Shown: positions 1 through 8,921 of the stretch, piece by piece
How the letters are laid out: each line of letters begins with the position of its first letter
Position numbering within the stretch: position 1 is the stretch's first letter
From: Sphingobium sp. SYK-6
Lineage (GTDB): Bacteria > Pseudomonadota > Alphaproteobacteria > Sphingomonadales > Sphingomonadaceae
Reading direction: 5' to 3'
Assembly: GCF_000283515.1 (NCBI RefSeq)
Contig: NC_015976.1
Coordinates: 806,001-870,000, forward strand
Length of the DNA stretch: 64,000 nt
Notes under the pieces: model-generated
The model's input: the letters and a program-made list of their open reading frames with translations, nothing else
Told to the model about the DNA's origin: nothing
Database searches by the model: none
Translations under genes and position numbers: made by a program

Positions 1-1
1 T

Positions 2-322
2 CTCGCGGTGGTGACGGAGATTGCGGATCGGATGAGCGTGAGCCCCGCGCAGGTGTCGCTGGCATGGCTGCTCGCGCGGCCCTGCGTGACCACGATTCTC
101 ATCGGCGCGAACGATCTCGCGCAGCTGGAGGAAAATGCTGGCGCGAGCAGCGTCACGCTCGCGCCGGAGGATATCGCCGCGCTGGAGGACGTGGGGCGGC
201 CCGCCATGCCCTATCCCGCGGACTTCGCACGGCGGGCGATGGGATCGATCAGTGGCGGGACACGGATCAACGGCGTCGCGCCCCCCACCGGTGGCGGCTC
301 GCCCAGCCAGGCACGCCGCTGA
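2..322 (+). CDS. Aldo/keto reductase, C-terminal part (5' end outside window)
   Basis: The gene enters from the left edge with its reading frame open. The visible 106 residues match the C-terminal end of the aldo/keto reductase barrel: a helix ending in QVSLAWLL, then the conserved strand TTILIGANDLAQLEENAG, which contacts the NADP(H) phosphate in this family, then the LAPEDIAALEDVGRP helix. Members usually have about 320-350 residues, so roughly two thirds is missing. The catalytic Tyr, Asp, Lys and His lie upstream and cannot be checked. It ends 13 bases before the convergent acyl-CoA dehydrogenase, so any link to that operon is only positional. The substrate cannot be inferred. Confidence 0.85.
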   Translation, partial: LAVVTEIADRMSVSPAQVSLAWLLARPCVTTILIGANDLAQLEENAGASSVTLAPEDIAALEDVGRPAMPYPADFARRAMGSISGGTRINGVAPPTGGGSPSQARR

Positions 323-334
323 TCCCGCCCCGCG

Positions 335-1459
335 CTACAAGGTGAGGGCGGCATAGCGCTCAAGATGATGGTTTCGATCGCCATATGAGAGCTCGAACAG
401 GCCGAGCCGCGCGAAGAGATGGGCGGCCTGATATTCCTGCACCAGCCCCATGCCGCCGTGCAGCTGCACGCATTGCTCGCCGACGAGGCGCGCGGCTTCG
501 CCGACCCTGACCTTGGCCGCCGAGACGGCGCGCATTCGCGCGGTCGGATCGCTCCCGTCGCAGGCGGCGATGGCGGTATCGGTGATCGCGGCGGCAAAGG
601 CCTCATCGATGAGCATGTCGACAAGGCGATGCTGGAGGACCTGGAAGCTGTCCAGGCTCCGGCCGAACTGGCGGCGCGTGTGCGTATGATCGCGCGTCAG
701 CCGGTTGGCAGCCCGGATGCTGCCGACCGCATCGGCGCAAGCCAGTGCCGTCGCTTCGTCCAGAGCGGCGGAGAGAACGTCCTCGCCGCAAGGCAGCCGT
801 GCATCGGTCGGCAGGTCGACATCGTCGAGCAGGATGTCTGCCGCGCCCGTCCAGTCGAAGCAGCGATAGGCGCGCCGCTCCACCGCGTCGGCCGGCACGA
901 GGAAGAGGGCGATCGCATCGTCAAGCCGGGCCGAGACGATGAGCATATCGGCGCTGTCGCCGCCCGCAACGGTGAGCTTGCGGCCCCGGAGGCGCCAGCC
1001 ATCCCCGTGCCGAATGGCGAGGACGGGACGCGCGCCGTCATCCTCATGCGCCAGTGCCGCGCGGAGGCGGCCCTCCACGATGCCGGGCAACCAGGCCGCT
1101 TGTTGCGCCGGCGTCGCGCCCGCGGCGATCAGCCGTGCCGCAACCATCGTAGGGATATAGGGCTCCAGTGTCATGGCGCCGCCCATGGTCTCGGCGGCCA
1201 TGGCGATGTCTGCAAAGGCAGCGGGCAGGCCGCCCTGCTCCTCGGGCAGGGACAAGGCCAGGAGGCCGAGCTCTGCATAGGCCGACCAGGCCGCCGCCGA
1301 TTCGCGCGCTTCGGATTCATGGGCATCGCGCCGTTGTTCGAAACTATAGTGGCGGGCCAGAACCGTCTCCAGCGACTGGCGCAACTGGTCACGGATGTCC
1401 TCGGAGTCGTCGGTCTGGTCGATGGCCGGGGCCGGGTCCGCAAAAGTCGAAATGGTCAT
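335..1459 (-). CDS. Acyl-CoA dehydrogenase, second subunit of a coupled pair
   Basis: This 374-residue flavoprotein has the acyl-CoA dehydrogenase fold: N-terminal helical part, a central beta domain around residues 120-210, and a C-terminal helical domain with the signature LHGGMGLVQEYQAAHLFARL that contacts FAD. The usual catalytic YEGT glutamate is absent; the region reads SYGDRNHHLERY. Its start codon overlaps the stop of the upstream dehydrogenase (ATGA) and has a GGAGGCGGG ribosome site, so the two proteins are translationally coupled. Such pairs commonly form heterotetramers in which one subunit supplies the base, as known for steroid side-chain FadE pairs. Likely role: alpha,beta-desaturation of an aryl-propionyl-CoA or other bulky acyl-CoA; the substrate is inference. 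Confidence 0.88.
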   Translation of the reverse strand: MTISTFADPAPAIDQTDDSEDIRDQLRQSLETVLARHYSFEQRRDAHESEARESAAAWSAYAELGLLALSLPEEQGGLPAAFADIAMAAETMGGAMTLEPYIPTMVAARLIAAGATPAQQAAWLPGIVEGRLRAALAHEDDGARPVLAIRHGDGWRLRGRKLTVAGGDSADMLIVSARLDDAIALFLVPADAVERRAYRCFDWTGAADILLDDVDLPTDARLPCGEDVLSAALDEATALACADAVGSIRAANRLTRDHTHTRRQFGRSLDSFQVLQHRLVDMLIDEAFAAAITDTAIAACDGSDPTARMRAVSAAKVRVGEAARLVGEQCVQLHGGMGLVQEYQAAHLFARLGLFELSYGDRNHHLERYAALTL

Positions 1460-2622
1460 TTCCCGCCTCCAAGGCCAAGCGTCTTCGCGATGATGTTGCG
1501 CTGGATCTCGTTCGAGCCGCCGTAGATGCTGACGACGCGCGTATCGAAGTGGTTCTTGAACAGCCGGTGCTCCCAGGGGCGATCCGGATCGCGAGCCTCC
1601 GCGCCATGGCGGGCCGCGCCGCGTCCAGCCGCTTCGACCAGCAGGCGTGTGAGGCGTTGCTGCAACTCGGAGCCCCGGATCTTGAGCATGTTTGCTTCGA
1701 TGCCCGGGACGAAGCCGGCCCGGACCCGAGCGAGCATCCCCATGGCAAGGGCTTCGATCGCGGCCAGCTCGATCTCCGCTTCCGCGATGCGCGCGCGGAA
1801 CGTCGGCGATGCGGTAAGGCCCTGCTCGCCGGCGATGCGCTTGAGCCGGGCAAGCTGGCGGCGGTTGATGCCGATCCGTGCGATGGAGAGCCGCTCATTG
1901 CCGAGCACCACGCGCGAATAGGTCCAGCCCTTGTTCGCCTCGCCGACCAGATTGGCCGCCGGGACCTTCACATTGTCGAAGAAAACCTCGTTGGTCGTGC
2001 GCTCGCCGTTCAGCAGGATGATCGGCCTGATGTCGATGCCGGGCGTGTTGGCCAGATCGATCAGCAGCATGGAGATGCCCATCTGCGGCTTGGGCGCCGC
2101 CGGATCGGTGCGGACCAGAGCGAACATCATGTTCGCCTCATGGGCCATGGTCGTCCACATCTTCTGGCCATTGACCACCCAGTGATCGTCGACAAGCTCG
2201 GCACGCGTCTTCAGCGAAGCGAGGTCGGATCCGGCGCCCGGTTCCGAAAAACCCTGGCACCAGATGTCCTCGCCCGACAGGATGCGCGGGAGATAGCGGC
2301 TTTTCTGGGCCTGCGTGCCATAATGCATGAGCGTGGGCCCAAGCATCTTCAGCCCGAAGGAGCCCAGGTCCGGCGCGCCTTCCTCGGCGAGCGTCTCCGC
2401 GAAGATATAGCACTGGATGGCGCTCCAGCCCGTGCCGCCATGCTCGGGGGGCCAATGCGGCGCTGTCCAGCCGCGCGCATGGAGCGCCCTGTGCCAGGCC
2501 TGCCGCTCGGCGGCGGTTATGCCTGCCGCCTCGCAGACCTTCGCCCGCACCTCCGCCGGACAATGCGACCGGACGAACTGACGCACTTCCTCCGCAAATT
2601 CCTGTTCCTGAGCCGTAAACAT
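1456..2622 (-). CDS. Acyl-CoA dehydrogenase, first subunit of a coupled pair
   Basis: This 388-residue acyl-CoA dehydrogenase begins MFTAQEQEFAEEVRQF; the ATG at 2622 follows a GGAGGGAGAG ribosome site, so a longer open frame upstream is not used. It has the middle-domain motif WCQGFSEPGAGSDLASL, the WVVNGQKMWTT strand and the C-terminal IYGGSNEIQRNIIAK segment. The standard YEGT glutamate is replaced by glycine (YGGS). A glutamate in VVLGNERLSIAR sits where isovaleryl-CoA dehydrogenase-type enzymes carry their alternative base. It is the first gene of a two-gene operon read leftward. The upstream region at 2668-2689 closely resembles the operator before the ferC-like MarR gene, suggesting co-regulation with hydroxycinnamate catabolism. 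Confidence 0.9.
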   Translation of the reverse strand: MFTAQEQEFAEEVRQFVRSHCPAEVRAKVCEAAGITAAERQAWHRALHARGWTAPHWPPEHGGTGWSAIQCYIFAETLAEEGAPDLGSFGLKMLGPTLMHYGTQAQKSRYLPRILSGEDIWCQGFSEPGAGSDLASLKTRAELVDDHWVVNGQKMWTTMAHEANMMFALVRTDPAAPKPQMGISMLLIDLANTPGIDIRPIILLNGERTTNEVFFDNVKVPAANLVGEANKGWTYSRVVLGNERLSIARIGINRRQLARLKRIAGEQGLTASPTFRARIAEAEIELAAIEALAMGMLARVRAGFVPGIEANMLKIRGSELQQRLTRLLVEAAGRGAARHGAEARDPDRPWEHRLFKNHFDTRVVSIYGGSNEIQRNIIAKTLGLGGGK

Positions 2623-2667
2623 CTCTCTCCCTCCGCAAGGCGGCTTTGGCCGCTTCGACGCGTTTAT

Positions 2668-2689
2668 ATGACAAGCAGCTTTATATAAA
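2668..2689. promoter_or_regulatory. Candidate FerC-type MarR operator upstream of the acyl-CoA dehydrogenases
   Basis: This AT-rich segment, 46 bases upstream of the dehydrogenase start, matches the segment beginning at 28393 in 18 of 22 positions by manual alignment. It keeps the CAAG-N3-CTT core but its arms are imperfect. It lies in the 340-base gap between the dehydrogenase operon and the divergent TonB receptor. I infer that the MarR protein encoded at 28.4 kb may bind here. Confidence 0.45.
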
Positions 2690-2864
2690 GCGACTGAAGA
2701 AATATAGTTGTCATTAGCATCGATATGCGCAACAATCGAATCGGCCATGCGAGTGGCTTGAAGCCCGGCCCAGGGCTGGGAGGAGGCGGATGATCGCAAG
2801 CGGACGGCCACGCCAAGGCAGCGCGGCTCAGACTGGAAGTGCCATCCGGCTCTGGCGGATAAAG

Positions 2865-2884
2865 ATAATATAGTTATACCATAG
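2865..2884. promoter_or_regulatory. AT-rich GTTATA motif upstream of the TonB receptor
   Basis: The segment contains TATAGTTATACCATAG about 80 bases before the receptor start. Similar sequences centred on GTTATA occur before the second TonB receptor (37779-37798), twice in the divergent flavoprotein promoter (31316-31377) and before the MerC gene (57659-57677). It may be an operator or simply an AT-rich promoter element. The rest of the 2623-2962 gap shows no gene. Confidence 0.35.
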
Positions 2885-2962
2885 TATTGACTTGACCGGT
2901 GCGGTCGATAGTTTTCAAACGCCAGCGGGACACTCGATCTCGCGGCCAAGGAGGAGAGGAAT

Positions 2963-5860
2963 ATGGCTCGCGGAACGTACTTGCTCGCATCCGTCGCGGC
3001 TTGCGGTGTCCTGGCATTCGTGTCGCCGGCGCATGCGCAGCAGGCGGCTCAGGAAATGACGGCGCAACAGGCTCAGGACATCATCGTCACCGGGTCGCGC
3101 GTGGCCCGAAGCGGGTTCGACGCGCCGACGCCGACACTCGTCATGACCGCGGAGACGATCGCGGAGCGCGGCGCGACGAACATCGGCGACTTCCTCAACG
3201 AAGTGCCTTCGTTCCGGCCGAGCGTGACCAACCAGACGAACACGCAGTCATCCAATCTTTCCGGCGCGACCTTCGCGGACCTTCGCGCGCTGGGGAACAT
3301 CCGCACGCTGGTGCTGGTCGACAACCGGCGGCACGTGCCGACATCGCCCACCGGCCAGGTCGATCTCAATCTCATTCCGACCGTGCTGATCGAGCGTGTC
3401 GATGTCGTGACGGGCGGCGCGTCCGCCGTCTACGGCTCGGACGCCATTTCGGGCGTGGTCAATGTCATCGTCAACAAGACGTTCGAGGGTTTCCGGGGCG
3501 ATCTTTCGCTCGGCCTCTCGGAGGAGGGCGACAATTTCGAGCGCCGCGTCGGGCTCGCCTGGGGCACGAGCTTCGCGGATGGGCGCGGGCATTTCGTCAT
3601 CGGCGGCGAATATGTGAAGTCGGACGGCATCGACTCGTTCGAGGAGCGGGCATGGAGCCGGCGCTATGATGAATCGGTGTCCTTTGCCGCCAACCGGCCG
3701 GCGGGGACGCCTTCGCGCATGTTCGCGAGCGGCGTGCGGTTCATCAATTCCCTCCCCGGCGGCGTCATCCTCGGCAACAACAGCGACGAGAACCCGGCAA
3801 ACGGCGTGGATGTGCTGCGCGGAATCTATTTCCCCGATCCGGGCGTCGTGGGCTCGTTCACTTATGGCCAGAATTCGGGCGGATCATCCTACAACATGTC
3901 GAGTTCCGTGGGTACGCCGCCGCGCCTGGGCCACACGCTGGTTCTCCCGATCGATCGCCATGTCGTCATGGGTCACATGGACTATGAACTGAGCGATTCG
4001 ATCGGCTTCTTCGCCGAGGGCAGCTATGGCCGCTCGGGGTCCGATTATTCGGGGCCGATGCCGCGCGACACCGCCGTGAGCGGTGGCCGGGCCGTCATCA
4101 TCCAGCGGGACAACGCGTTCCTGCCGGCCGAGGTCGCCTCGATCATGGACGCCAACAATATCCGGTCCTTCGTGCTCGGCCGGTCCAATCCCGATTTTTC
4201 CTCGACGCGGATCGTCAATTTCAACAGCACCTATCGCCTTGCTGCCGGCCTGAAGGGTGATCTCGGCAATAGCTGGGGATGGGATGCCTATGTGCAATAT
4301 GGCGAGAACAAGCTCGACTCCCAGATCCGCAACATGCGCATCCAGCAGAACTTCATGTGGGCCTTCGATGCGATCCGGCTGCCCAATGGCCAGATCGTCT
4401 GCCGGAACGAAACGGCGCGCGCGCAGGGCTGTGTTCCGCTCAATCTCTTCGGACTGGGCGCCATGTCGCCGGAGTCGGTCGATTATGTGAACGGGACGCA
4501 GTTCCAGTCGATCACGACGACCCAGACGGTCGCGGCCGTCAATCTTCAGGGTCAGCCTTTCTCGACCTGGGCCGGGCCCGTGGCCTTCGCGATCGGCGGC
4601 GAGTATCGGCGGGACAGCGCGCGCAGCGTGGTGGACTCGCTGGCCGAGGCGGGTGCGTATAATTTCTCGAACCCCGCTCCCTATTCCGGCGCGTTCGTGA
4701 CCAAGGAAGGCTATGTCGAAGTGCTCGTTCCGCTGGCGCGAGACATGCCCTTCTTCCGCTCGCTCGATGTGAACGGCGCGGTTCGCTACACCGACTATGA
4801 AACCTCGGGAGGCGTCACCACCTGGAAGCTCGGCGCGACCTGGGAGCCACTGGACGGCCTGCGGTTCCGGACCACGCGTTCGCGCGACATTCGTGCACCG
4901 AACAGCGCGGAACTCTTCTCGGTCACCTCGACGCAATCGACCTTGCGCAATCCGTTCAACGGTGTCTCGCGCTCCTACACCGTCTCCTTCGCGCCAAGCG
5001 CTACGCTGGCCCCGGAAAAGGCGAATACCTTCACCATCGGTGCCGTGGTTTCGCCGCCCTTCCTGCCCGGGCTCTCCGCGTCGGTCGATTATTACAACAT
5101 CGATATCGGCGGCGCGATCGCCAGCTTCCCGGCGCAGCAGATCCTCGACAATTGCTATGCGGAGATCCAGGCCGGAAGCCCGGGAAGTTTCTGCAACAAT
5201 GTCGAGCTCTCGGGCAGCGGCGCGGCGACCGAGATCGACTCCGTCACGGTGCAGCTGCTGAACCTGGCCTCGCTCAAGACGCGCGGCGTGGACTTCGAGC
5301 TGAGCTATCGCTTCAACATGGGGCCCGGCCGGGTGACCACGCGCCTGTTCGGCACCTATGTCGCGGAGCTGACCTCAGACGATGGCCTCGGCGTGGCGCC
5401 GTCCTATAATGCGGCGGGCATCATCCAGACCCGTGGCAGCGTGATCGACCGCGCGGGGCAGCTCGGCGGATTTACGTCCGGCCTCAACACGGGCGCGACG
5501 AGCGTTCCTCACTGGCAGCTCAATGCCAGCCTCAACTACGAGACAAGCAAGTGGGGCACTTCGCTCACCGCACGCTGGATCGACGGCGGCATCGTGGATG
5601 CCACGCTCGTCCAGCCCGGGGACCCCGACTACAATCCTGCCTCGCCGATCTCGGTCGCGGACATGAACGTCAATTCGCGCCTGTATCTCTACTGGTCGGG
5701 CAACGTCACGCTGATGGAGCGGGACGGCAAGCGCGTGCAGCTCTACGCCGTCATCAACAACCTGCTCGACAAGGATCCGCCGTTCCCGAACACCCAGCTG
5801 GCCGGCTTCTACGACCGTATCGGCCGCGCCTACAAAGTCGGCGTGCGGTTCGGCTTCTGA
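2963..5860 (+). CDS. TonB-dependent outer-membrane receptor
   Basis: This 965-residue receptor has a signal peptide ending in SPAHAQ, a TonB-box-like DIIVTGSR at about residue 36, and a plug domain of about 150 residues containing LVLVDNRRHVPTS and VDVVTGGASAVYGSDAISG. A long 22-strand-type barrel follows and ends in the terminal phenylalanine motif VGVRFGF. An AAGGAGGAGAGG ribosome site precedes the ATG. Receptors with this ASAVYGSDA plug and insert-rich barrel are abundant in sphingomonads and take up bulky substrates. The neighbouring acyl-CoA genes suggest import of an aromatic or acyl substrate, which is inference. A strong hairpin follows it, so it is probably monocistronic. Confidence 0.93.
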   Translation: MARGTYLLASVAACGVLAFVSPAHAQQAAQEMTAQQAQDIIVTGSRVARSGFDAPTPTLVMTAETIAERGATNIGDFLNEVPSFRPSVTNQTNTQSSNLSGATFADLRALGNIRTLVLVDNRRHVPTSPTGQVDLNLIPTVLIERVDVVTGGASAVYGSDAISGVVNVIVNKTFEGFRGDLSLGLSEEGDNFERRVGLAWGTSFADGRGHFVIGGEYVKSDGIDSFEERAWSRRYDESVSFAANRPAGTPSRMFASGVRFINSLPGGVILGNNSDENPANGVDVLRGIYFPDPGVVGSFTYGQNSGGSSYNMSSSVGTPPRLGHTLVLPIDRHVVMGHMDYELSDSIGFFAEGSYGRSGSDYSGPMPRDTAVSGGRAVIIQRDNAFLPAEVASIMDANNIRSFVLGRSNPDFSSTRIVNFNSTYRLAAGLKGDLGNSWGWDAYVQYGENKLDSQIRNMRIQQNFMWAFDAIRLPNGQIVCRNETARAQGCVPLNLFGLGAMSPESVDYVNGTQFQSITTTQTVAAVNLQGQPFSTWAGPVAFAIGGEYRRDSARSVVDSLAEAGAYNFSNPAPYSGAFVTKEGYVEVLVPLARDMPFFRSLDVNGAVRYTDYETSGGVTTWKLGATWEPLDGLRFRTTRSRDIRAPNSAELFSVTSTQSTLRNPFNGVSRSYTVSFAPSATLAPEKANTFTIGAVVSPPFLPGLSASVDYYNIDIGGAIASFPAQQILDNCYAEIQAGSPGSFCNNVELSGSGAATEIDSVTVQLLNLASLKTRGVDFELSYRFNMGPGRVTTRLFGTYVAELTSDDGLGVAPSYNAAGIIQTRGSVIDRAGQLGGFTSGLNTGATSVPHWQLNASLNYETSKWGTSLTARWIDGGIVDATLVQPGDPDYNPASPISVADMNVNSRLYLYWSGNVTLMERDGKRVQLYAVINNLLDKDPPFPNTQLAGFYDRIGRAYKVGVRFGF

Positions 5861-5868
5861 AGACACAG

Positions 5869-5899
5869 GAGCGGCGGCCGATGCATGCGGCCGCCGCTC
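5869..5899 (+). terminator. Strong hairpin after the TonB receptor gene
   Basis: Two perfect 11-base arms, GAGCGGCGGCC and GGCCGCCGCTC, enclose a 9-base loop beginning 8 bases after the receptor stop codon. No long T-run follows, but the stem is very stable and placed as a transcription terminator. Confidence 0.75.
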
Positions 5900-5956
5900 T
5901 CATCCCCTCACTGGCAGGGCGGACGGAAAGCGCCCCGGATTCACGATTGGAATGAC

Positions 5957-8107
5957 ATGACTGCCACCTTGCTGCCCGCCAGAACCGAATCACCCAGGGG
6001 CGCGGAGGCAGTTGCCCTCTTCATGCGGCCGAGATCCATCGCGGTGATCGGCGTCTCCGCCAAGCCAAAGACGGCGGGCCGCACCGTTCTCGCCAATCTC
6101 CAGCTCAACGGCTATGCAGGCGACGTCCATGTCGTGGGCCGCGCCGAGGGCGAGATCGACGGCTATCCCGTCACGCAGAGCGTGGACGAGCTTCCCGAAG
6201 GCATTGACCTGGCGGTCTTCACCTTGCCCGCGGCGGGGGTGAAGGATGCGCTGGAGGCCTGTGCGCGGCGTGGGGTGCGCGCGGTCACGGTCTTTTCCTC
6301 GGGCTTCGCCGAAGCGGGCAACCGCGCCGGGCAGGATGAGCTGGTGAAGATTGCGCAGGAGGGCGGCATTGCCCTGCTCGGGCCGAACTGCCTTGGCTAC
6401 ACCAATCTCGTGCAGGGCCTCCCGATCGGCTTTGCAAATGCCCGCAAGGTCGCGCGCCTTGAACAGGACAATCCCAATCCGGCCGTCGCGATGGTGTCCC
6501 AGAGTGGCGGCCTGATGGCTTATGCCAGCACCAATCTTGCCGCGCGGCACTTGCCGGTCGCCTATACCGTATCCACCGGGAACGAGGCCGGCATCGGCAT
6601 TCCCGACTTCATCGATTTCTTCGCGCAGGACGAAGCAACCGCCGTCATCGCGCTCTACCTTGAGGAAGTGCGCGATCCGCAGGCCTTTCTCGCGGCGGCG
6701 CGGCGCGCGCGGGCCGCGGGCAAGTCGCTGGTCGCGATCCATCCCGGCCGGGGCGAGAAGGGCAAGGCAGCGATCCAGTCGCACACCGGCGCTCTCGCCG
6801 GCGACTATGCGACGATGCAGCTTCATCTCGAACGGGCGGGCGTGGTGCTGGTCGAGACGCTGGAGGAATGGGTCGACGTCATCGAACTGCTCGCCCGCTA
6901 TCCCGTCCCGCCCACCAAGGGGCCGGGCGTATTGACCTTTTCCGGCGGCTTCTGCGCGATCGCGCATGATTATTTCGAGAAGCTGGACATGGAGATGCCG
7001 GCGCTCTCGGAAGAGACGCGCGCGTCGCTGGCGCCGCAATTGCCTGTCTTCATCCCGCCCCGGAATCCGCTCGATCTCGGCACGCAGGCGATCTTCCAGC
7101 CCGAGCTGATGCCGATGGGGACGAATGCCCTCATGGCGGACAGCGAGGTCGGCAGCGTGCTGATCGCCATCAACAGTGGCACGGCCGCCTCGCAGCGTGG
7201 CTATGGCCATTATTTCGTCGATGCCATCAAGGGGAAGGCGCGCCCCGCGATCCTGGCTTTTCCCGCGCCCGAACTGGACCCCGGCTTCGAGGCATCAATC
7301 CGCGAGAACCAGCTCATCCTCAGCCGGTCGATCGAGCGATCGATGACGGCGCTTGCGCGCGTGACGCATCATGGGCGGTCGCTCGAACGCGCCGCGCGCT
7401 CGGTAAGCCATGCGCCGTTCGCCGATCTTCCCGCGCTGGGCGCCGGCCCGCAGCCCGAGTGGCTGGGCAAGCAGCTGCTCGCGGCCATCGGGGTGCGCGT
7501 GCCGGACGGCGGGCTCGCCCGGAGCCCAGATGAGGCGGAAGCCATTGCCGAGCGCGTCGGCTACCCGGTCGCCATTAAGGCGCAGGCAGGCGCCCTGGCG
7601 CACAAGACGGAAGCGGGCGGCGTGCTGCTGGGCATTCGCGATGCCGCGCAACTGCGCGCGGCATGGCAGGACCTGCAGAACAATATCGCCCGTGCCCAGC
7701 CCGGCCTCGTCCTCGACGGCGTGCTCGTCGAGCGGATGGCGCCCAAGGGCCTCGAACTGATGATCGGCGCGAAGCGCGATGCGAAGTGGGGGCCGGTCGT
7801 GCTGGTCGGCCTCGGCGGCATCTGGGTCGAGGCGCTGGGCGATGCCCGCCTGCTTCCGGCGGACATGGCGGAAGCGGACATCCTGGCCGAGATCATGAAG
7901 CTGCGCACCGCGAAGCTGCTCAAGGGCTTCCGGTGTTCGCCGCCGGTCGACGTCCAGGCCGTGGCGCGCACGGCATCACTGGTCGGCCGCCTGATGACGA
8001 CCGTGCCGGACATCGAGGAGATCGATCTCAATCCGGTCTTCGTTCATCCCGAGGGGGAGGGGCTGACCGCTGTCGACGCCCTTGTCATCACGAAGCAGGT
8101 GGGGTGA
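5957..8107 (+). CDS. NDP-forming acyl-CoA synthetase (acetate--CoA ligase family; FerA-like candidate)
   Basis: This 716-residue fused enzyme has three parts: an N-terminal CoA-binding Rossmann domain (IAVIGVSAKPKTAGRTV near residue 28), two succinyl-CoA-ligase-like domains (SQSGGLMAYASTN; TGALAGDYATMQLHLERAGVV with the phospho-histidine of the SHTGALAGDY motif), and a C-terminal ATP-grasp domain (VGYPVAIKAQAGALAHKTEAGGV through IDLNPVF). It would activate a carboxylic acid with ATP and CoA, releasing ADP. The ATG at 5957 begins where homology starts; no strong ribosome site is visible. Downstream hydratase and thiolase-fold genes support activation of an unsaturated or aromatic side chain. 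As I recall, sphingomonad feruloyl-CoA synthetase belongs to this NDP-forming family, so a hydroxycinnamate substrate is plausible. Confidence 0.88.
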   Translation: MTATLLPARTESPRGAEAVALFMRPRSIAVIGVSAKPKTAGRTVLANLQLNGYAGDVHVVGRAEGEIDGYPVTQSVDELPEGIDLAVFTLPAAGVKDALEACARRGVRAVTVFSSGFAEAGNRAGQDELVKIAQEGGIALLGPNCLGYTNLVQGLPIGFANARKVARLEQDNPNPAVAMVSQSGGLMAYASTNLAARHLPVAYTVSTGNEAGIGIPDFIDFFAQDEATAVIALYLEEVRDPQAFLAAARRARAAGKSLVAIHPGRGEKGKAAIQSHTGALAGDYATMQLHLERAGVVLVETLEEWVDVIELLARYPVPPTKGPGVLTFSGGFCAIAHDYFEKLDMEMPALSEETRASLAPQLPVFIPPRNPLDLGTQAIFQPELMPMGTNALMADSEVGSVLIAINSGTAASQRGYGHYFVDAIKGKARPAILAFPAPELDPGFEASIRENQLILSRSIERSMTALARVTHHGRSLERAARSVSHAPFADLPALGAGPQPEWLGKQLLAAIGVRVPDGGLARSPDEAEAIAERVGYPVAIKAQAGALAHKTEAGGVLLGIRDAAQLRAAWQDLQNNIARAQPGLVLDGVLVERMAPKGLELMIGAKRDAKWGPVVLVGLGGIWVEALGDARLLPADMAEADILAEIMKLRTAKLLKGFRCSPPVDVQAVARTASLVGRLMTTVPDIEEIDLNPVFVHPEGEGLTAVDALVITKQVG

Positions 8108-8111
8108 GGCG

Positions 8112-8918
8112 ATGAGCGACACATTCGCAACCTATGCGCTCGAAGGCGATGTCGCCCTCATCGGCATCAACCGGGCGGCCAAGCGCAATGCGGTCAGCGC
8201 GGCCGTCATGGCCGATCTGCACGAGGCCTTCGAGCGCGCCGTGTCCGAAGCGCGGGTCGGCATCCTGTTCGGCCATGGCGGCAATTTCTCGGCCGGGCTC
8301 GATCTGGCCGAGGCCGCCTCACGCATGCAGGGCGGCAGCGCGCCGAAACCCTGGGAGCGCGGACGCTGGACGGTGCCGCTCGACCTGATCGCGCGCGGCC
8401 CGATCCCCTGGATCGCCGCGCTCGAAGGCGCCTGCATCGGCGGAGGGCTTGAGATCGCATCGGCGTGCCATGTGCGCGTGGCGGATGCGACGACCTTCTT
8501 CGCCCTGCCGGAAGGCAAGCGCGGCATCTTCGTCGGGGGTGGGGGCGCGGTGCGCATCCAGCGGCTGATGGGCTATGCGCGCATGGCGGACATGATGCTC
8601 ACCGGCCGCGTCCTCAGCGCGGCGGAAGGCGAGCGGGCCAATCTTTGCCAATATGTCGTGCCGGCGGGTCAGTCCATGGAGACGGCACGCGAACTGGCGC
8701 TCAAGATCGCCAGCAACGCGCCCAACACCAACTGGGCGATCTGCGCCGCGCTGCCACGCATTGGCGACATGGGCCATGGCGACGGCCTGTTCTTCGAGGG
8801 CCTGATCGGCGGCGCATCGCGCAACAGCGAAGGCGCCGGCCGGATCGCTGCCTTCATCGAGCGCGGCGAGAACAAGGTGGCCGCGCCGCCGCCCTCCACG
8901 ACGGACGGGGAGGGCTGA
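8112..8918 (+). CDS. Enoyl-CoA hydratase/isomerase family protein
   Basis: This 268-residue crotonase-fold protein shows the conserved INRAAKRNAVSAAV strand, the first oxyanion segment GHGGNFSAGLDL and the second oxyanion segment EGACIGGGLEIASACHVRVA. A glutamate in ALPEGKRGIFVGGG stands at a usual catalytic position. The start MSDTFATYALEGD lies 4 bases after the CoA ligase stop, with a GTGAGGC ribosome site, so the two genes form an operon. It probably hydrates the enoyl-CoA made by the acyl-CoA dehydrogenase pair. The following thiolase-fold protein would then cleave the product. The exact substrate is not determinable. Confidence 0.9.
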   Translation: MSDTFATYALEGDVALIGINRAAKRNAVSAAVMADLHEAFERAVSEARVGILFGHGGNFSAGLDLAEAASRMQGGSAPKPWERGRWTVPLDLIARGPIPWIAALEGACIGGGLEIASACHVRVADATTFFALPEGKRGIFVGGGGAVRIQRLMGYARMADMMLTGRVLSAAEGERANLCQYVVPAGQSMETARELALKIASNAPNTNWAICAALPRIGDMGHGDGLFFEGLIGGASRNSEGAGRIAAFIERGENKVAAPPPSTTDGEG

Positions 8919-8921
8919 CCG

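Noticed and set aside
2623-2949. N-terminal extension of the first acyl-CoA dehydrogenase
   Set aside because: The 109 extra codons match no family member; the ATG at 2622 has a strong ribosome site and starts the homologous region.
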